DNA of 64,000 nucleotides. Origin: Candidatus Pelagibacter ubique HIMB140. GTDB taxonomy: Bacteria > Pseudomonadota > Alphaproteobacteria > Pelagibacterales > Pelagibacteraceae. Below the pieces are notes generated by a model that saw only the letters and a list, made by a program, of their open reading frames with translations, was not told the DNA's origin and did not search any database. The stretch covers positions 558,001 through 622,000 of the forward strand of contig NZ_LAMZ01000001.1 in NCBI RefSeq assembly GCF_025558165.1. The letters run 5' to 3'. Positions within the stretch are counted from its first letter, which is position 1, and each line of letters starts with the position of its first letter. Below, piece by piece: positions 1 through 8,289 of the stretch. The position numbers and the translations under genes are program-made.

Positions 1-1393
1 CACTTTTCCTTTGAACCATATTTTTATACATATAGTCTAGTATCTTATCAGGGTTATCAAAATTTTTGTTAACTGCGTTGTAGTAAAAATCATTATTATT
101 ATTTTCTGGTTTAGTGAATGAATAGCTTCTGTCAGCGAATACCAATCTTCTAATTAATAATTCTGGTGACATCCAATCTTCTGAATGATCAGACCATCCA
201 TTTGGCTGTTTTGCCCTATAAGGGTGATGGCCAATATTGTTTAATAATCTTTCTGGCATTCTTTGTTTTCTTGTTGGTTTAGTGCCCAGTTCATATGAGT
301 CCATAATTTCTGGTGACGGAGGCCATTGTAAATCTCCAATTTTTGCAACTTGAATTAACCAGTTCTCAGGTGTTTGAAATTTTTTATATTTATCATTGTA
401 ATCAAAAGCAACTTTTATAGCTGCTTTATGAATATCAGGAATATGACCATCTGATTTCTTAAATGCGTCAATTATTGGTTGCTTCATCTCTTGAGTTGGT
501 TCATCAGTAATTAAAAACCTACACAATCTTTCAGCAACAAAATCTCTACAATTTGGGTGGTTAACTAAATCTTTAATTACAACTGCTAATGTTTTTTTTC
601 CTCTTTTATATTCTTTCCCTAAAACATTTTTTTTACCAGGTTGATGGTGCTCAGAATTAAACCAAACATTGCCAGTTTCTAATTTTTTCTTGCTCCAACG
701 ATGTTCCCATCCTGTCATTATATAAGCTAGCTGAATTACATCTTCTTGAGTGTATCCCGCTTTAGGAGAAACTGTGTGAAGCTCCATAAGTTCTCTTGCA
801 TGATTTTCATTAATTGTAGCGGGTTTCTTTTTTTTTCTTCGCCACTCCTCTCTTGCTGAAATACTTTTTGGACCAACACTTTCACTGTTATCCAAATGAT
901 GGATCATTGCCCATGAAGTAGTTACATCATAAACCATTTTTTCAAATGATTGATTTAAATTTGGCCAAATAATTTCTCTCTGATATGGCCCTGTTGAATA
1001 GTTCGCTAAAAAATCTTTTTCACTTATTGCAAAAAAATTTCCCCAGAACATCCATAGTTTTGCAAGTACAGGATTTTTACCGTTAATTCCCTCATTGTGT
1101 CTGATAGCTATATCTAAAGACTCCCAAAATTTTTGCCCTGTATCATGTCTCAATTGATCTTTGTGAGTTTTGTAGAGATTTTTATTATCTTTATATTTTT
1201 TTCTTAAAACTTCTCTATCGCCGTAAACCCAATCTCTATAATGACCTCTTAATTCTTTTTCAGTAAGAATTTTTCCCTTCCATGAAAATTCTGGAATTTC
1301 ATCTACCTGATTTAATGCCCAATTTAATGGATCTGAAGGAACTTCTTCATTGGGTCCTATTCCAAAAGCAACTTTTCTAAAAAAGTTTTTCAT
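1..1393 (-). CDS. DUF1800 family protein (partial, C-terminus beyond the window)
   Basis: About 464 codons are visible, starting at the ATG complementary to 1391-1393 and running off the left edge with no stop. The translation carries the DUF1800 hallmark NHARELMELHT followed by GYTQEDV, and the family's typical start (MKNFFRKVAFGIGP). DUF1800 proteins are usually exported or envelope proteins of unknown function paired with a DUF1501 gene, which here would lie outside the window. No clear signal peptide is visible with this start. The next gene on the same strand stops 1 bp upstream of this ATG, so the two are probably co-transcribed. The family call is firm; the function is unknown. Confidence 0.85.
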   Translation of the reverse strand, partial: MKNFFRKVAFGIGPNEEVPSDPLNWALNQVDEIPEFSWKGKILTEKELRGHYRDWVYGDREVLRKKYKDNKNLYKTHKDQLRHDTGQKFWESLDIAIRHNEGINGKNPVLAKLWMFWGNFFAISEKDFLANYSTGPYQREIIWPNLNQSFEKMVYDVTTSWAMIHHLDNSESVGPKSISAREEWRRKKKKPATINENHARELMELHTVSPKAGYTQEDVIQLAYIMTGWEHRWSKKKLETGNVWFNSEHHQPGKKNVLGKEYKRGKKTLAVVIKDLVNHPNCRDFVAERLCRFLITDEPTQEMKQPIIDAFKKSDGHIPDIHKAAIKVAFDYNDKYKKFQTPENWLIQVAKIGDLQWPPSPEIMDSYELGTKPTRKQRMPERLLNNIGHHPYRAKQPNGWSDHSEDWMSPELLIRRLVFADRSYSFTKPENNNNDFYYNAVNKNFDNPDKILDYMYKNMVQRKS

Positions 1394-1394
1394 A

Positions 1395-2264
1395 TTATTT
1401 TATTTTATCAATATCGTGAATGTTTGTTAAGGAATTATTAAATTCTTCAATATTTTCTCTTAAAGCTAAACTAGAAATTGAATAAATCATTATTAATAAC
1501 AAAACTAAAGGTAATGAAGTAACAATTGACGCATTACTTTTAATTAACAAAATATAAAAAACAATAAATAAAGCTGAACGAATTAAAACTCTTTTTCTAA
1601 ATACACTTATTATTGAAAGAGAATGTTTCAACAAATTAAAAAAACTCATTTGAGATGGACCAAAATATCTTTTTCCTCTTATTGATGGAGAAGAAATTAA
1701 ATCTTTTTCAATTTTTTTTAATGATCCAGAAAAACTATTCCAAGTAGATTTTTCATCTATCATTTTCTTAACAGTTGCTTTTGAAAGACATGTAAAATTA
1801 CCAAATTTAATAGATTGCCCTGTAAATGCTAAAGTTAAAAACTTATGAAATTGGTAACATAACTTGAATATCATATTTTCTGATCTTTTAACCCTTTCAC
1901 CAACTATAGATCTGTCTCCAGCTTCCTTTGATAATTCGACAAAGTTTTTAATTTCTTCAGGCCTATCCTCGCCATCTCCATCCATAGGGATGACATAATC
2001 AAACTCCTTTTTTTCATAGATATATTTCAAACCTGAAGCAATGCATCTTGCATGACCTCTGTTTTCTTTCATGTTGATGATTTCAATAGATTGAATATTT
2101 TCAATATTTGGATATTCATCAATGATTTGTTGTGAAGAGGCATCATTGATTACCAATAGTGATATTTCAGAATTTAAATCTTTTATCTCGTAATTAATAT
2201 TTTCTATCAATAACTTCAAAGACTCGCGGTCATTATAAATAGGTACTAAAATTACATATTTCAT
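1395..2264 (-). CDS. Family 2 glycosyltransferase, polyprenyl-phosphate type, membrane-anchored
   Basis: The 289-aa protein has a GT2 (GT-A fold) N-terminal half. It opens with a beta-strand and nucleotide-binding start (ILVPIYND, residues 4-12) and has an acidic D95-G-D97-G-E-D100 motif that would bind metal and nucleotide sugar. Two C-terminal hydrophobic segments (about 225-268) look like membrane anchors, as in dolichol- or undecaprenyl-phosphate sugar transferases. It lies between a GT39-like integral membrane protein and a DUF1800 gene with gaps of 1-3 bp, so it probably supplies a lipid-linked sugar to its GT-C neighbour. The specific sugar cannot be told from sequence. Confidence 0.85.
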   Translation of the reverse strand: MKYVILVPIYNDRESLKLLIENINYEIKDLNSEISLLVINDASSQQIIDEYPNIENIQSIEIINMKENRGHARCIASGLKYIYEKKEFDYVIPMDGDGEDRPEEIKNFVELSKEAGDRSIVGERVKRSENMIFKLCYQFHKFLTLAFTGQSIKFGNFTCLSKATVKKMIDEKSTWNSFSGSLKKIEKDLISSPSIRGKRYFGPSQMSFFNLLKHSLSIISVFRKRVLIRSALFIVFYILLIKSNASIVTSLPLVLLLIMIYSISSLALRENIEEFNNSLTNIHDIDKIK

Positions 2265-2267
2265 AGA

Positions 2268-3587
2268 TTATCTTGATCCAACACAGATACTATCAAGACA
2301 CATATAATCTTTCAATTGATCAAGTTTCTCTCTTTCAACTATACCTTCCCAAACTGGTCTAGATTTTAAGTGATAAGATAAATTGCCAGCATTCCACTCA
2401 TCTCCAAGCACAACATTTATCTTAGAGCTAAATTGTTGGTCCCAAGCATATTGAGTTTTCATGGCAATTTCTTTTCCTGGATAATCTGTTCTTTTGTCAT
2501 CTTTAGATACTGAAACATAAGCGTACAAAATAGGAGATAAAAAGAAAAAGAACAAAAATCCAACCATAAATGGTTTTAATTTTTTCAAATTTATTTGAGA
2601 TAGAAATAAATAAACAATTAACGTTCCAAAGAACAAATAAAACGGTGTCATCCACATTGTTCTAATTTTTGATCCTGTTATCAAAGACGTTAGAAACATC
2701 AAGGCAATCGGTAAGATATTAATTGCTAACAAAAATAATAAATTTTTATCTTTAAAATTTATTTTGAATTTAATTTTTTTAACCAATAACAAAGTTAAAA
2801 TTATAAATGGTATTAATATACCAATTTGTTTTCCTAAAAATATTAATGGATATTTTATATGATCTATAAAGCTTGATTGCTCTAAACCAGTTCTTGCTAG
2901 TCCATAAGTAATTGTAATGAATTCATTACTATTAAGCCAAATTAAGTGAGGAACTAAAGCAACTATAAAAACTTCTATTGTAATCAAATATTTAAAATCA
3001 AACTTTCTCTCTTTCTTAAAAATTAAGTAAATGAATAAAAATGCGATAGATACTAGTAAGTAAATGAACAAATATTTTGATAAAAATCCTAATGCACCAA
3101 ATAAACCTATTAAAAAACAATCCCAAAATTTAATATTTTTAACACTATAAATTTTCCAAGAATAATATGCTGTTAATGACCAAAAAGGTAACTGACACAC
3201 ATTTACGTTAAACTCAGCTGTAGTAAAATTATAAAAATAAATTGTTTCAATTAATAAAACTGAAATTAAAGCAAAAAATTTGTTTTTCAGTATTTCGTTA
3301 GAAAGTTTGAAAACATAATAAAATGAAATAATTACAAAAATTTGGCTTAGTAAATAATAAGCCCAATCCTGTGAACCAAAAATTTTAAAAAAAACTTCTG
3401 GAAAAAAAGCGCTCATAGGAGGATGCTTATTAAAACCCCAATCTAAATTACTTCCCCAAGCTAAAGCCTCAATAGTATCTAGGGGTAAATTGTGATTTGT
3501 GAGAGTTGGAATCAAGGTCCAAAAAATTAGATGAGATGTCACAAAAATATAAAAAAGATTATCTATATTTTTGGTATTAATGGTCAT
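2268..3587 (-). CDS. GT39/ArnT-like integral membrane glycosyltransferase (PMT_2 type)
   Basis: The 439-aa polytopic protein has roughly ten hydrophobic segments. The first periplasmic loop carries the GT-C acidic motif (DTIEALAWG, about residues 37-45) followed by NKHPP, the pattern of PMT_2/ArnT enzymes that use polyprenyl-phosphate sugars at the outer face of the inner membrane. A soluble C-terminal tail of about 70 residues follows the last membrane segment. It is the first gene of a leftward unit with the GT2 gene 3 bp downstream. Lipid A or glycan acceptor specificity is not predictable. Confidence 0.8.
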   Translation of the reverse strand: MTINTKNIDNLFYIFVTSHLIFWTLIPTLTNHNLPLDTIEALAWGSNLDWGFNKHPPMSAFFPEVFFKIFGSQDWAYYLLSQIFVIISFYYVFKLSNEILKNKFFALISVLLIETIYFYNFTTAEFNVNVCQLPFWSLTAYYSWKIYSVKNIKFWDCFLIGLFGALGFLSKYLFIYLLVSIAFLFIYLIFKKERKFDFKYLITIEVFIVALVPHLIWLNSNEFITITYGLARTGLEQSSFIDHIKYPLIFLGKQIGILIPFIILTLLLVKKIKFKINFKDKNLLFLLAINILPIALMFLTSLITGSKIRTMWMTPFYLFFGTLIVYLFLSQINLKKLKPFMVGFLFFFFLSPILYAYVSVSKDDKRTDYPGKEIAMKTQYAWDQQFSSKINVVLGDEWNAGNLSYHLKSRPVWEGIVEREKLDQLKDYMCLDSICVGSR

Positions 3588-3617
3588 TATTTAAATATTT
3601 ATAACAATTCAGCTTGC

Positions 3618-3645
3618 TTGACACCCCTATTTTGCTGAATATACT
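3618..3645 (+). promoter_or_regulatory. Sigma-70 promoter of the DksA-like gene
   Basis: A consensus -35 TTGACA (3618-3623) is separated by 16 bp from a -10 TATACT (3640-3645). Transcription would start near 3652, giving a leader of only about 15 nt before the ATG at 3667. This is one of the best promoter matches in the window. Confidence 0.75.
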
Positions 3646-3666
3646 CCGACCATTCAAAATTACGCT

Positions 3667-4182
3667 ATGCCAAAGACTGCTAAAGCAAAGAAAAAAGTTT
3701 CTAAACCAAAAGCAAAAGTTGCAAGTAAGCCAAAGAAAACTGTGGCTTCGCCAGCTAAAAAAGTTCCTATAAAAATTTCAAAAACTTATGTTCCAAAAGA
3801 AACTGAAAAATATATGTGCGAAAAACATAAAGTATTTTTTAGAATGAGATTAAATGAATGGAAGAAAGAATTAATTAAATCAAACAATGAAGCACTTTAC
3901 AATGGAAGCATGGATGACAACAATATTTCAGCTGATCTAGTAGATCAGGCAAGTTCATACATCGACAAGAATGTAGAGATGAAAGCAATTAACAGACAAA
4001 TTAAATTAATTTCTGAAATCGATAAAGCTTTAAGAAGAATTATGGATGATACTTATGGGTATTGCTTAGATACGGCTGAACCAATTGGTTTAAAAAGATT
4101 AATGGCAAGACCTGTTGCTAAATACACTATTGCTGCACAAGAAAAGCATGAAAAAGAAGAAAAAGTTCATGTGGATGATTAA
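3667..4182 (+). CDS. dksA: DksA/TraR-family RNA polymerase-binding regulator, single-cysteine form
   Basis: The 171-aa protein has a Lys/Ala-rich basic extension (residues 1-38), then the DksA coiled-coil region with an acidic tip candidate near 83-86 (DDNN) and the C-terminal block GYCLDTAEPIGLKRLMARP (131-149). Of the four zinc cysteines of E. coli DksA only C133 remains; the partners are replaced by T, A and similar residues. Alphaproteobacterial DksA proteins are known to lose these cysteines, so the protein is expected to work without zinc. It likely modulates rRNA and amino acid promoters together with ppGpp. The gene has its own consensus promoter and ends exactly against the convergent GST gene. 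Confidence 0.88.
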   Translation: MPKTAKAKKKVSKPKAKVASKPKKTVASPAKKVPIKISKTYVPKETEKYMCEKHKVFFRMRLNEWKKELIKSNNEALYNGSMDDNNISADLVDQASSYIDKNVEMKAINRQIKLISEIDKALRRIMDDTYGYCLDTAEPIGLKRLMARPVAKYTIAAQEKHEKEEKVHVDD

Positions 4183-4809
4183 TTAAATCTTTGGAATTTT
4201 TGCCTCTTTATCCATAAAGGCATATCCTTTTATAACAGCCTCACGCTCAGAAATTTCTTGATACCATCTAGATAAGTTTTGATAATTTTTTAATCCAATA
4301 TCATGCCATTCATGCCTTGCTAGCCATGGCCACGTTGCAATATCAGCAATGGTATAATTATCTCCAGCTAAAAATTTAGAAACTTTTAATCTTGTATCTA
4401 ATTCTCCATAAATTCTTTTAGCAATTTTAAAATATCTTTGTTCACCAAATTCACTTTTTCCTGGATTATAATGATGAAACTGGTGATGCTGACCAATCAT
4501 AGGACCTACAGTTCCCATTTGAGCCATCAACCATTGATTAATCACTAATCGATCTTTTTCATTGTAAAACTTTCCACTTTTTTCACCCAGATACATCAAT
4601 ATTGCACCAGATTCGAAAATACTTTTATTATTTTCATGATCAGTAATTACGGGAATTTTACCAAATGGACTTATCTTTAAAAAATCTGTATTAAATTGTT
4701 CCTCGTTTCCTATATCAATCTTAGTTACTTTGTACTGATAACCGATTTCTTCTAGCATAATACCTATCTTCCAGCCATTTGGAGTATTAGCAGAATATAA
4801 CTCTATCAT
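4183..4809 (-). CDS. Glutathione S-transferase family protein (YfcG/YghU-like)
   Basis: The 208-aa protein has a thioredoxin-fold N-terminal domain starting IELYSANTPNGWKI (the TPNG stretch is typical of Ure2p/YfcG-type GSTs) with cis-Pro in FGKIPV and the glutathione-contacting ES (FESGAI, about 65-70). A helical C-terminal domain follows. This class often acts as a glutathione disulfide-dependent reductase rather than a conjugating transferase. Its ATG overlaps the stop of the upstream ferredoxin reductase gene by 4 bp, so it is the last gene of the redox operon. Substrate unknown. Confidence 0.85.
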   Translation of the reverse strand: MIELYSANTPNGWKIGIMLEEIGYQYKVTKIDIGNEEQFNTDFLKISPFGKIPVITDHENNKSIFESGAILMYLGEKSGKFYNEKDRLVINQWLMAQMGTVGPMIGQHHQFHHYNPGKSEFGEQRYFKIAKRIYGELDTRLKVSKFLAGDNYTIADIATWPWLARHEWHDIGLKNYQNLSRWYQEISEREAVIKGYAFMDKEAKIPKI

Positions 4810-5822
4810 TTTTTTACACCAAGTCTCTCTTGAGCAGCCTTTGATGTAGTAGTGAATTCAAATCTTAGTTTTTCGTCTGGTCTTGCGTACTTAAAGCAGC
4901 CTCTTGCAGCAAGAGCTCCTTCATGAAATCCTGAAAGTATTAATTTTAATTTACCTAGATAAGAACAAATATCACCAATTGCAAATATACCATCGACATT
5001 TGTCTCAAAGTTTTCAGTATTTACTTCAACTGTTTTTTTATTGATATTTAATCCCCAATTTAAAATAGGGCCTAGCTGCATAATCAAACCAAAAAATCCA
5101 AGAACATAATCAGATTGTAATTCTTTTACTTCTCCATCGTCATGTTTTATTTTTACTGAACTAATGTGGTTGTCTCCTCTAATAGAGTCCATTTGATATT
5201 TGGTGTACAAATTTAATTTTCCCTGATCATTTAATTCTTTCACTTTTTGAACACTAGATTCAGCTCCACTAAATCCATCACGTCTATGAATTAAATTAAC
5301 TTTAGAAGTATTTGATAATTCTATAGCCCAATCTAGTGCGGAGTCTCCTCCTCCAAATATTGAGATAGTTTTGTCTTTAAAAATTGTTTTATCTTTAATT
5401 GAATAAAATAATGAGGATCCTTCAAATTTTTCACATTCTTTAACTGGAAATTTTCTAGGTTCAAAAGATCCTACTCCACCTGCAATAATAATTGCTGCTA
5501 CATCAAACTCTTGGTTTCCACTTGTTTTGATATGCCAACGATTTTCAATCTTTTTGAGTTCTTCTACTCTTTCATTTAAATGAAATTTAACATTAAAAGG
5601 TTTTATTTGTTGTAAGAGATTATTTGTTAATTCTTCACCAGTACATTCTGGTACAGCTGGAATATCATAAATAGGTTTATCAGGATAAAGTTCGATACAC
5701 TGCCCTCCAGCCTTATCTAGATTATCTACGATTTCACATTGAAGTCCTATAATTCCAAGTTGATGAGCACAGAACAATCCTGTTGGTCCTGCTCCAATAA
5801 TTAACACATCTGTTTTATTCAT
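4806..5822 (-). CDS. Ferredoxin--NADP+ reductase, thioredoxin-reductase-like (YumC type)
   Basis: The 338-aa flavoprotein has an FAD-binding motif GAGPTG (residues 10-15), an NADPH-binding motif GGGDSALDWA (157-166) and the terminal FAD motif GIFAIGD (278-284). The CxxC redox pair of true thioredoxin reductases is absent, which with the KAGGQC...YPDKPIYDIP segment marks it as the TrxR-like ferredoxin-NADP reductase group. The ferredoxin gene lies immediately upstream (its stop codon begins the base after this ATG) and GST overlaps by 4 bp downstream. It probably moves electrons from NADPH to that ferredoxin. SAR11 annotations sometimes call this gene thioredoxin-disulfide reductase. Confidence 0.88.
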   Translation of the reverse strand: MNKTDVLIIGAGPTGLFCAHQLGIIGLQCEIVDNLDKAGGQCIELYPDKPIYDIPAVPECTGEELTNNLLQQIKPFNVKFHLNERVEELKKIENRWHIKTSGNQEFDVAAIIIAGGVGSFEPRKFPVKECEKFEGSSLFYSIKDKTIFKDKTISIFGGGDSALDWAIELSNTSKVNLIHRRDGFSGAESSVQKVKELNDQGKLNLYTKYQMDSIRGDNHISSVKIKHDDGEVKELQSDYVLGFFGLIMQLGPILNWGLNINKKTVEVNTENFETNVDGIFAIGDICSYLGKLKLILSGFHEGALAARGCFKYARPDEKLRFEFTTTSKAAQERLGVKK

Positions 5823-6143
5823 CTAAGCTTGCTTTTCTGGAATAGTAACTTCTAATCCGTCTAATTCATCTGAAACAATTAATTGGCAACTTAATCTACT
5901 ATTTTGTTTTGGCTCATATGCCATATCCAACATATCCTCTTCACCGTCTTCTTTTGCTGGAAGTTTTTCTAACCAATTTTCTTTAACATAAACATGACAC
6001 GTAGCACATGCCATTCCACCACCACAATCAGCATCAATTCCTGGAATATCATTTTGAACCGCACCTTCCATCACTGTTAATCCATTTTGAATATCAATAG
6101 TGTGAGTTTTACTGTCGTGTGTGTGGTAAGTAATTTTTGCCAT
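5823..6143 (-). CDS. [2Fe-2S] ferredoxin, adrenodoxin type
   Basis: The 106-aa protein has the four cluster ligands C40, C46, C49 and C86 in the C-x5-C-x2-C-x36-C pattern of adrenodoxin/putidaredoxin-type ferredoxins, with the surrounding [15 protein letters not shown] block. Such ferredoxins feed P450s, desaturases or Fe-S assembly. It is directly followed by a matching NADP reductase and preceded, 60 bp away, by a fatty acid desaturase. Electron supply to the desaturase is therefore the simplest reading, although Fe-S cluster assembly is also possible. Confidence 0.92.
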   Translation of the reverse strand: MAKITYHTHDSKTHTIDIQNGLTVMEGAVQNDIPGIDADCGGGMACATCHVYVKENWLEKLPAKEDGEEDMLDMAYEPKQNSRLSCQLIVSDELDGLEVTIPEKQA

Positions 6144-6203
6144 GTGTTATATATAGGTTTTTATCTAAAATGAGCAAGTAAGTAAAAACATACTTAGCAA
6201 GAT

Positions 6204-7205
6204 TTATGCATTTTGAGGTTCTGGCACTTCTTTTTTAAAAAAGTAGCTAGTGTCCTCTGTTTGTTTCATTATAGCTGGTAAAATTTCTTTGTAGGCATCA
6301 ATTAAACCATCATTTGTTCTTGGTAACTGATCTTTAATATGATGATGAAGTTTATCTAAATTATAAGATGGAACTGTTGGAAACATGTGATGAGTTACAT
6401 GATATTCCATTTTCCAATATAAAAAGCTTAGAATAGGATTAAGATACATTTCTCTTGTTGTATATCTATGATCTTTAATATTTCTTGCTAAACCTGCATG
6501 TTGAGTAAAAGAAACTAGTTTATGTAAAGTTCTTCCATAAAATTTTGGTAATAAAAAAAACAAAACAGGTAACCAAGATGATGCAATTAAAGACCACAAT
6601 ATAATTGCAATCCAAATTGCAACAAAAATTCTAGAATTAAAAATAACTTTTGATTGTGCATTTTCAGGAATGCAATCTTGCATGACTTTAGTTTTTACAC
6701 CAAATGTATGTTGAATAATTTCGTAAGCAATACTTTTTTTGAAATAAATAAGTTCCATAAAAGGAATTAAATTCATTAATAAATTTTTTGGAGTTTCTTT
6801 TAAATTATTTCCATATTCAATTTCATGATCAAACGGATTTTCTGTTGAATATGTATTTCCATGATGAACAAAGTGTGTGTATCTCCATCTCAGTGGTTCA
6901 AAATTAGAAAGATAAGAAGAGATATAGTAAAAAAATTCATTTAAAGATTTTGATTTAAACGCAGTTTTATGACCTGTCTCATGCCACAATGGATTTGAAA
7001 AACCATAAATATTTCCGTAAACCAAAAACCAAAAAGCAGACCACCAAGTACCCCACGTTATATAGGCCATAATTCCTGTTACTAATAATAACCCAAAAAA
7101 AACTGAAACATGTTGAAGACCTTTAATGTCAGATTTTTTTGAAAGTTCTTTAAGAACCTCCATATCAATTTGGCATCGGTGCCATTTTTCTAGTTTTACA
7201 TCCAT
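6204..7205 (-). CDS. Membrane fatty acid desaturase family (di-iron)
   Basis: The 333-aa integral membrane protein has the three histidine boxes of the di-iron desaturase/hydroxylase superfamily: HETGH (75-79), HFVHH (111-115) and HVTHH (269-273), plus H236. Hydrophobic spans are near 33-50, 52-70 and 190-222. It would insert a double bond or hydroxyl group using O2 and electrons from ferredoxin, and a ferredoxin and its reductase follow on the same strand. A strong terminator separates it from proteorhodopsin upstream, so it probably has its own promoter. Its substrate (acyl lipid, alkane or carotenoid-like) cannot be fixed from sequence. Confidence 0.85.
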   Translation of the reverse strand: MDVKLEKWHRCQIDMEVLKELSKKSDIKGLQHVSVFFGLLLVTGIMAYITWGTWWSAFWFLVYGNIYGFSNPLWHETGHKTAFKSKSLNEFFYYISSYLSNFEPLRWRYTHFVHHGNTYSTENPFDHEIEYGNNLKETPKNLLMNLIPFMELIYFKKSIAYEIIQHTFGVKTKVMQDCIPENAQSKVIFNSRIFVAIWIAIILWSLIASSWLPVLFFLLPKFYGRTLHKLVSFTQHAGLARNIKDHRYTTREMYLNPILSFLYWKMEYHVTHHMFPTVPSYNLDKLHHHIKDQLPRTNDGLIDAYKEILPAIMKQTEDTSYFFKKEVPEPQNA

Positions 7206-7214
7206 AATAAATAA

Positions 7215-7235
7215 TATGTATAATAACTATACATA
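7215..7235. promoter_or_regulatory. Perfect 8-bp inverted repeat upstream of the desaturase gene
   Basis: TATGTATA and TATACATA flank a 5-bp spacer, ending 10 bp before the desaturase ATG (minus strand). It sits where a promoter or operator would be expected. AT-rich composition makes chance symmetry possible. Confidence 0.35.
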
Positions 7236-7249
7236 ATTTTATATAACGC

Positions 7250-7290
7250 AAAAAAAAAGGGCAAGTACAAAATTGTACCTGCCCTTTTTC
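7250..7290 (-). terminator. Rho-independent terminator after proteorhodopsin
   Basis: The stem GGGCAaGTAC (7259-7268) pairs with GTACcTGCCC (7275-7284) with one mismatch and a 6-nt loop. Reading the minus strand, the hairpin is followed by a run of T (complement of the A run 7250-7258). It starts about 20 bp beyond the proteorhodopsin stop. The T run at 7285-7289 also allows some activity in the plus direction. Confidence 0.88.
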
Positions 7291-7308
7291 AAATTTTAAG
7301 TAAAACTA

Positions 7309-8076
7309 CTACTTAGCTCTACCAGGTTGTTGCATAGCTGCTGCCCAAATGATCAGACCGAAAGCGATCTTGTTCAAGAAGTCAGCTGCGTTGTAAATCA
7401 CGTTTAGTGAGTTAGCATCTACACCACCTGTTAGGTAACCAAAAATGTAACCTAATGGGTAGATCGCCCAACCTACAGTAACGATCATTCTCATTGCACC
7501 AAAAGCAGTTACAAGTGATTTGTTACCACTTTTCGCTGCTCTCTTACCTGCTTCACCAGAGAATACTTCATATAAGATGTATACCCAACCAGCCATACCG
7601 ATTATGAAACCAAGTGTAGCGTTGATGTATCCAGCTTCTCCTAAGTATCCACCTACTAGCATTACTAGTGTACCAATCATTAGTCTCCAGAAAATTCCAG
7701 AGTCTGATTTGTTTACTGCTGCTAGAACAAAATAGAATTCTAACATCAATAATGGCACTGTAATTAACCAGTCAATGTATCTGTATACAGTTGGTGAGTC
7801 ACCAGTAGCGATCCATACATCTCTCATGTACATGTAGTGTACGAATGCAATACCAGTTACTAGACCAGCAACTGTCATTGAAACTCTCCATCCAGCTGGA
7901 ACTGAACTTCTTTCTAAGAAAAAGAATACAGTAGCAGCTAAACAAGCCATAGATACTAACCAAAACGAAATACCTACGAAATCGTCTTGAGCCAGCATAG
8001 CTGTTTCAGCGTTTGCAACACCAGTTACGCCCATAAGAGCAACAACTGTAAGAGCAAACAATTTAAGTTTTTTCAT
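7309..8076 (-). CDS. Proteorhodopsin, green-tuned light-driven proton pump
   Basis: The 255-aa protein has a cleavable signal peptide (about 1-23, ending VANA) and seven membrane helices. Functional residues are visible: H80, R99, proton acceptor D102, T106, donor E113 and retinal-binding K236. The spectral tuning position (GPR residue 105) is L110, which predicts green absorption as in coastal SAR11. A strong Shine-Dalgarno sequence (GAGGGAG) precedes the ATG, and the gene is visibly less AT-rich than its neighbours, both signs of high expression. It stands alone between its own promoter region and a terminator. No retinal synthesis gene (blh, crt) lies in the window. Confidence 0.98.
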   Translation of the reverse strand: MKKLKLFALTVVALMGVTGVANAETAMLAQDDFVGISFWLVSMACLAATVFFFLERSSVPAGWRVSMTVAGLVTGIAFVHYMYMRDVWIATGDSPTVYRYIDWLITVPLLMLEFYFVLAAVNKSDSGIFWRLMIGTLVMLVGGYLGEAGYINATLGFIIGMAGWVYILYEVFSGEAGKRAAKSGNKSLVTAFGAMRMIVTVGWAIYPLGYIFGYLTGGVDANSLNVIYNAADFLNKIAFGLIIWAAAMQQPGRAK

Positions 8077-8109
8077 AAAAAACTCCCTCTTCGTTAGTTT
8101 TTATTTATT

Positions 8110-8147
8110 TAGTTTATATAAACTAGACTTAAGTAACCCTAAGTCAA
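8110..8147 (-). promoter_or_regulatory. Probable proteorhodopsin promoter region with a 16-bp palindrome
   Basis: On the minus strand a TTGACT (complement of 8142-8147) could be a -35 box. Downstream lies a perfect palindrome TAGTTTATATAAACTA (8110-8125), whose TTTATA/TATAAA core would serve as -10, though the spacing (19-22 bp) is long. A second inverted repeat GACTTA/TAAGTC (8126-8131, 8140-8145) overlaps the -35. The arrangement suggests a regulated promoter, but no element is proven. Confidence 0.4.
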
Positions 8148-8289
8148 AGTTGGGCTTAAATAGCAAATTAAATTAGTTTTATGAAGACTTAATTGTCATT
8201 AATTTGCATTGATTTTACTGAATTTTTAAAATTAAATACAATTTATAAGTTAAAAACCAAAAAAATAACAAAAATCGAATCAAATTAGC

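Noticed and set aside
7520..7735. 71-codon open frame antisense to proteorhodopsin
   Set aside because: It is a by-product of the codon usage of a highly expressed gene; no start signal or homology.
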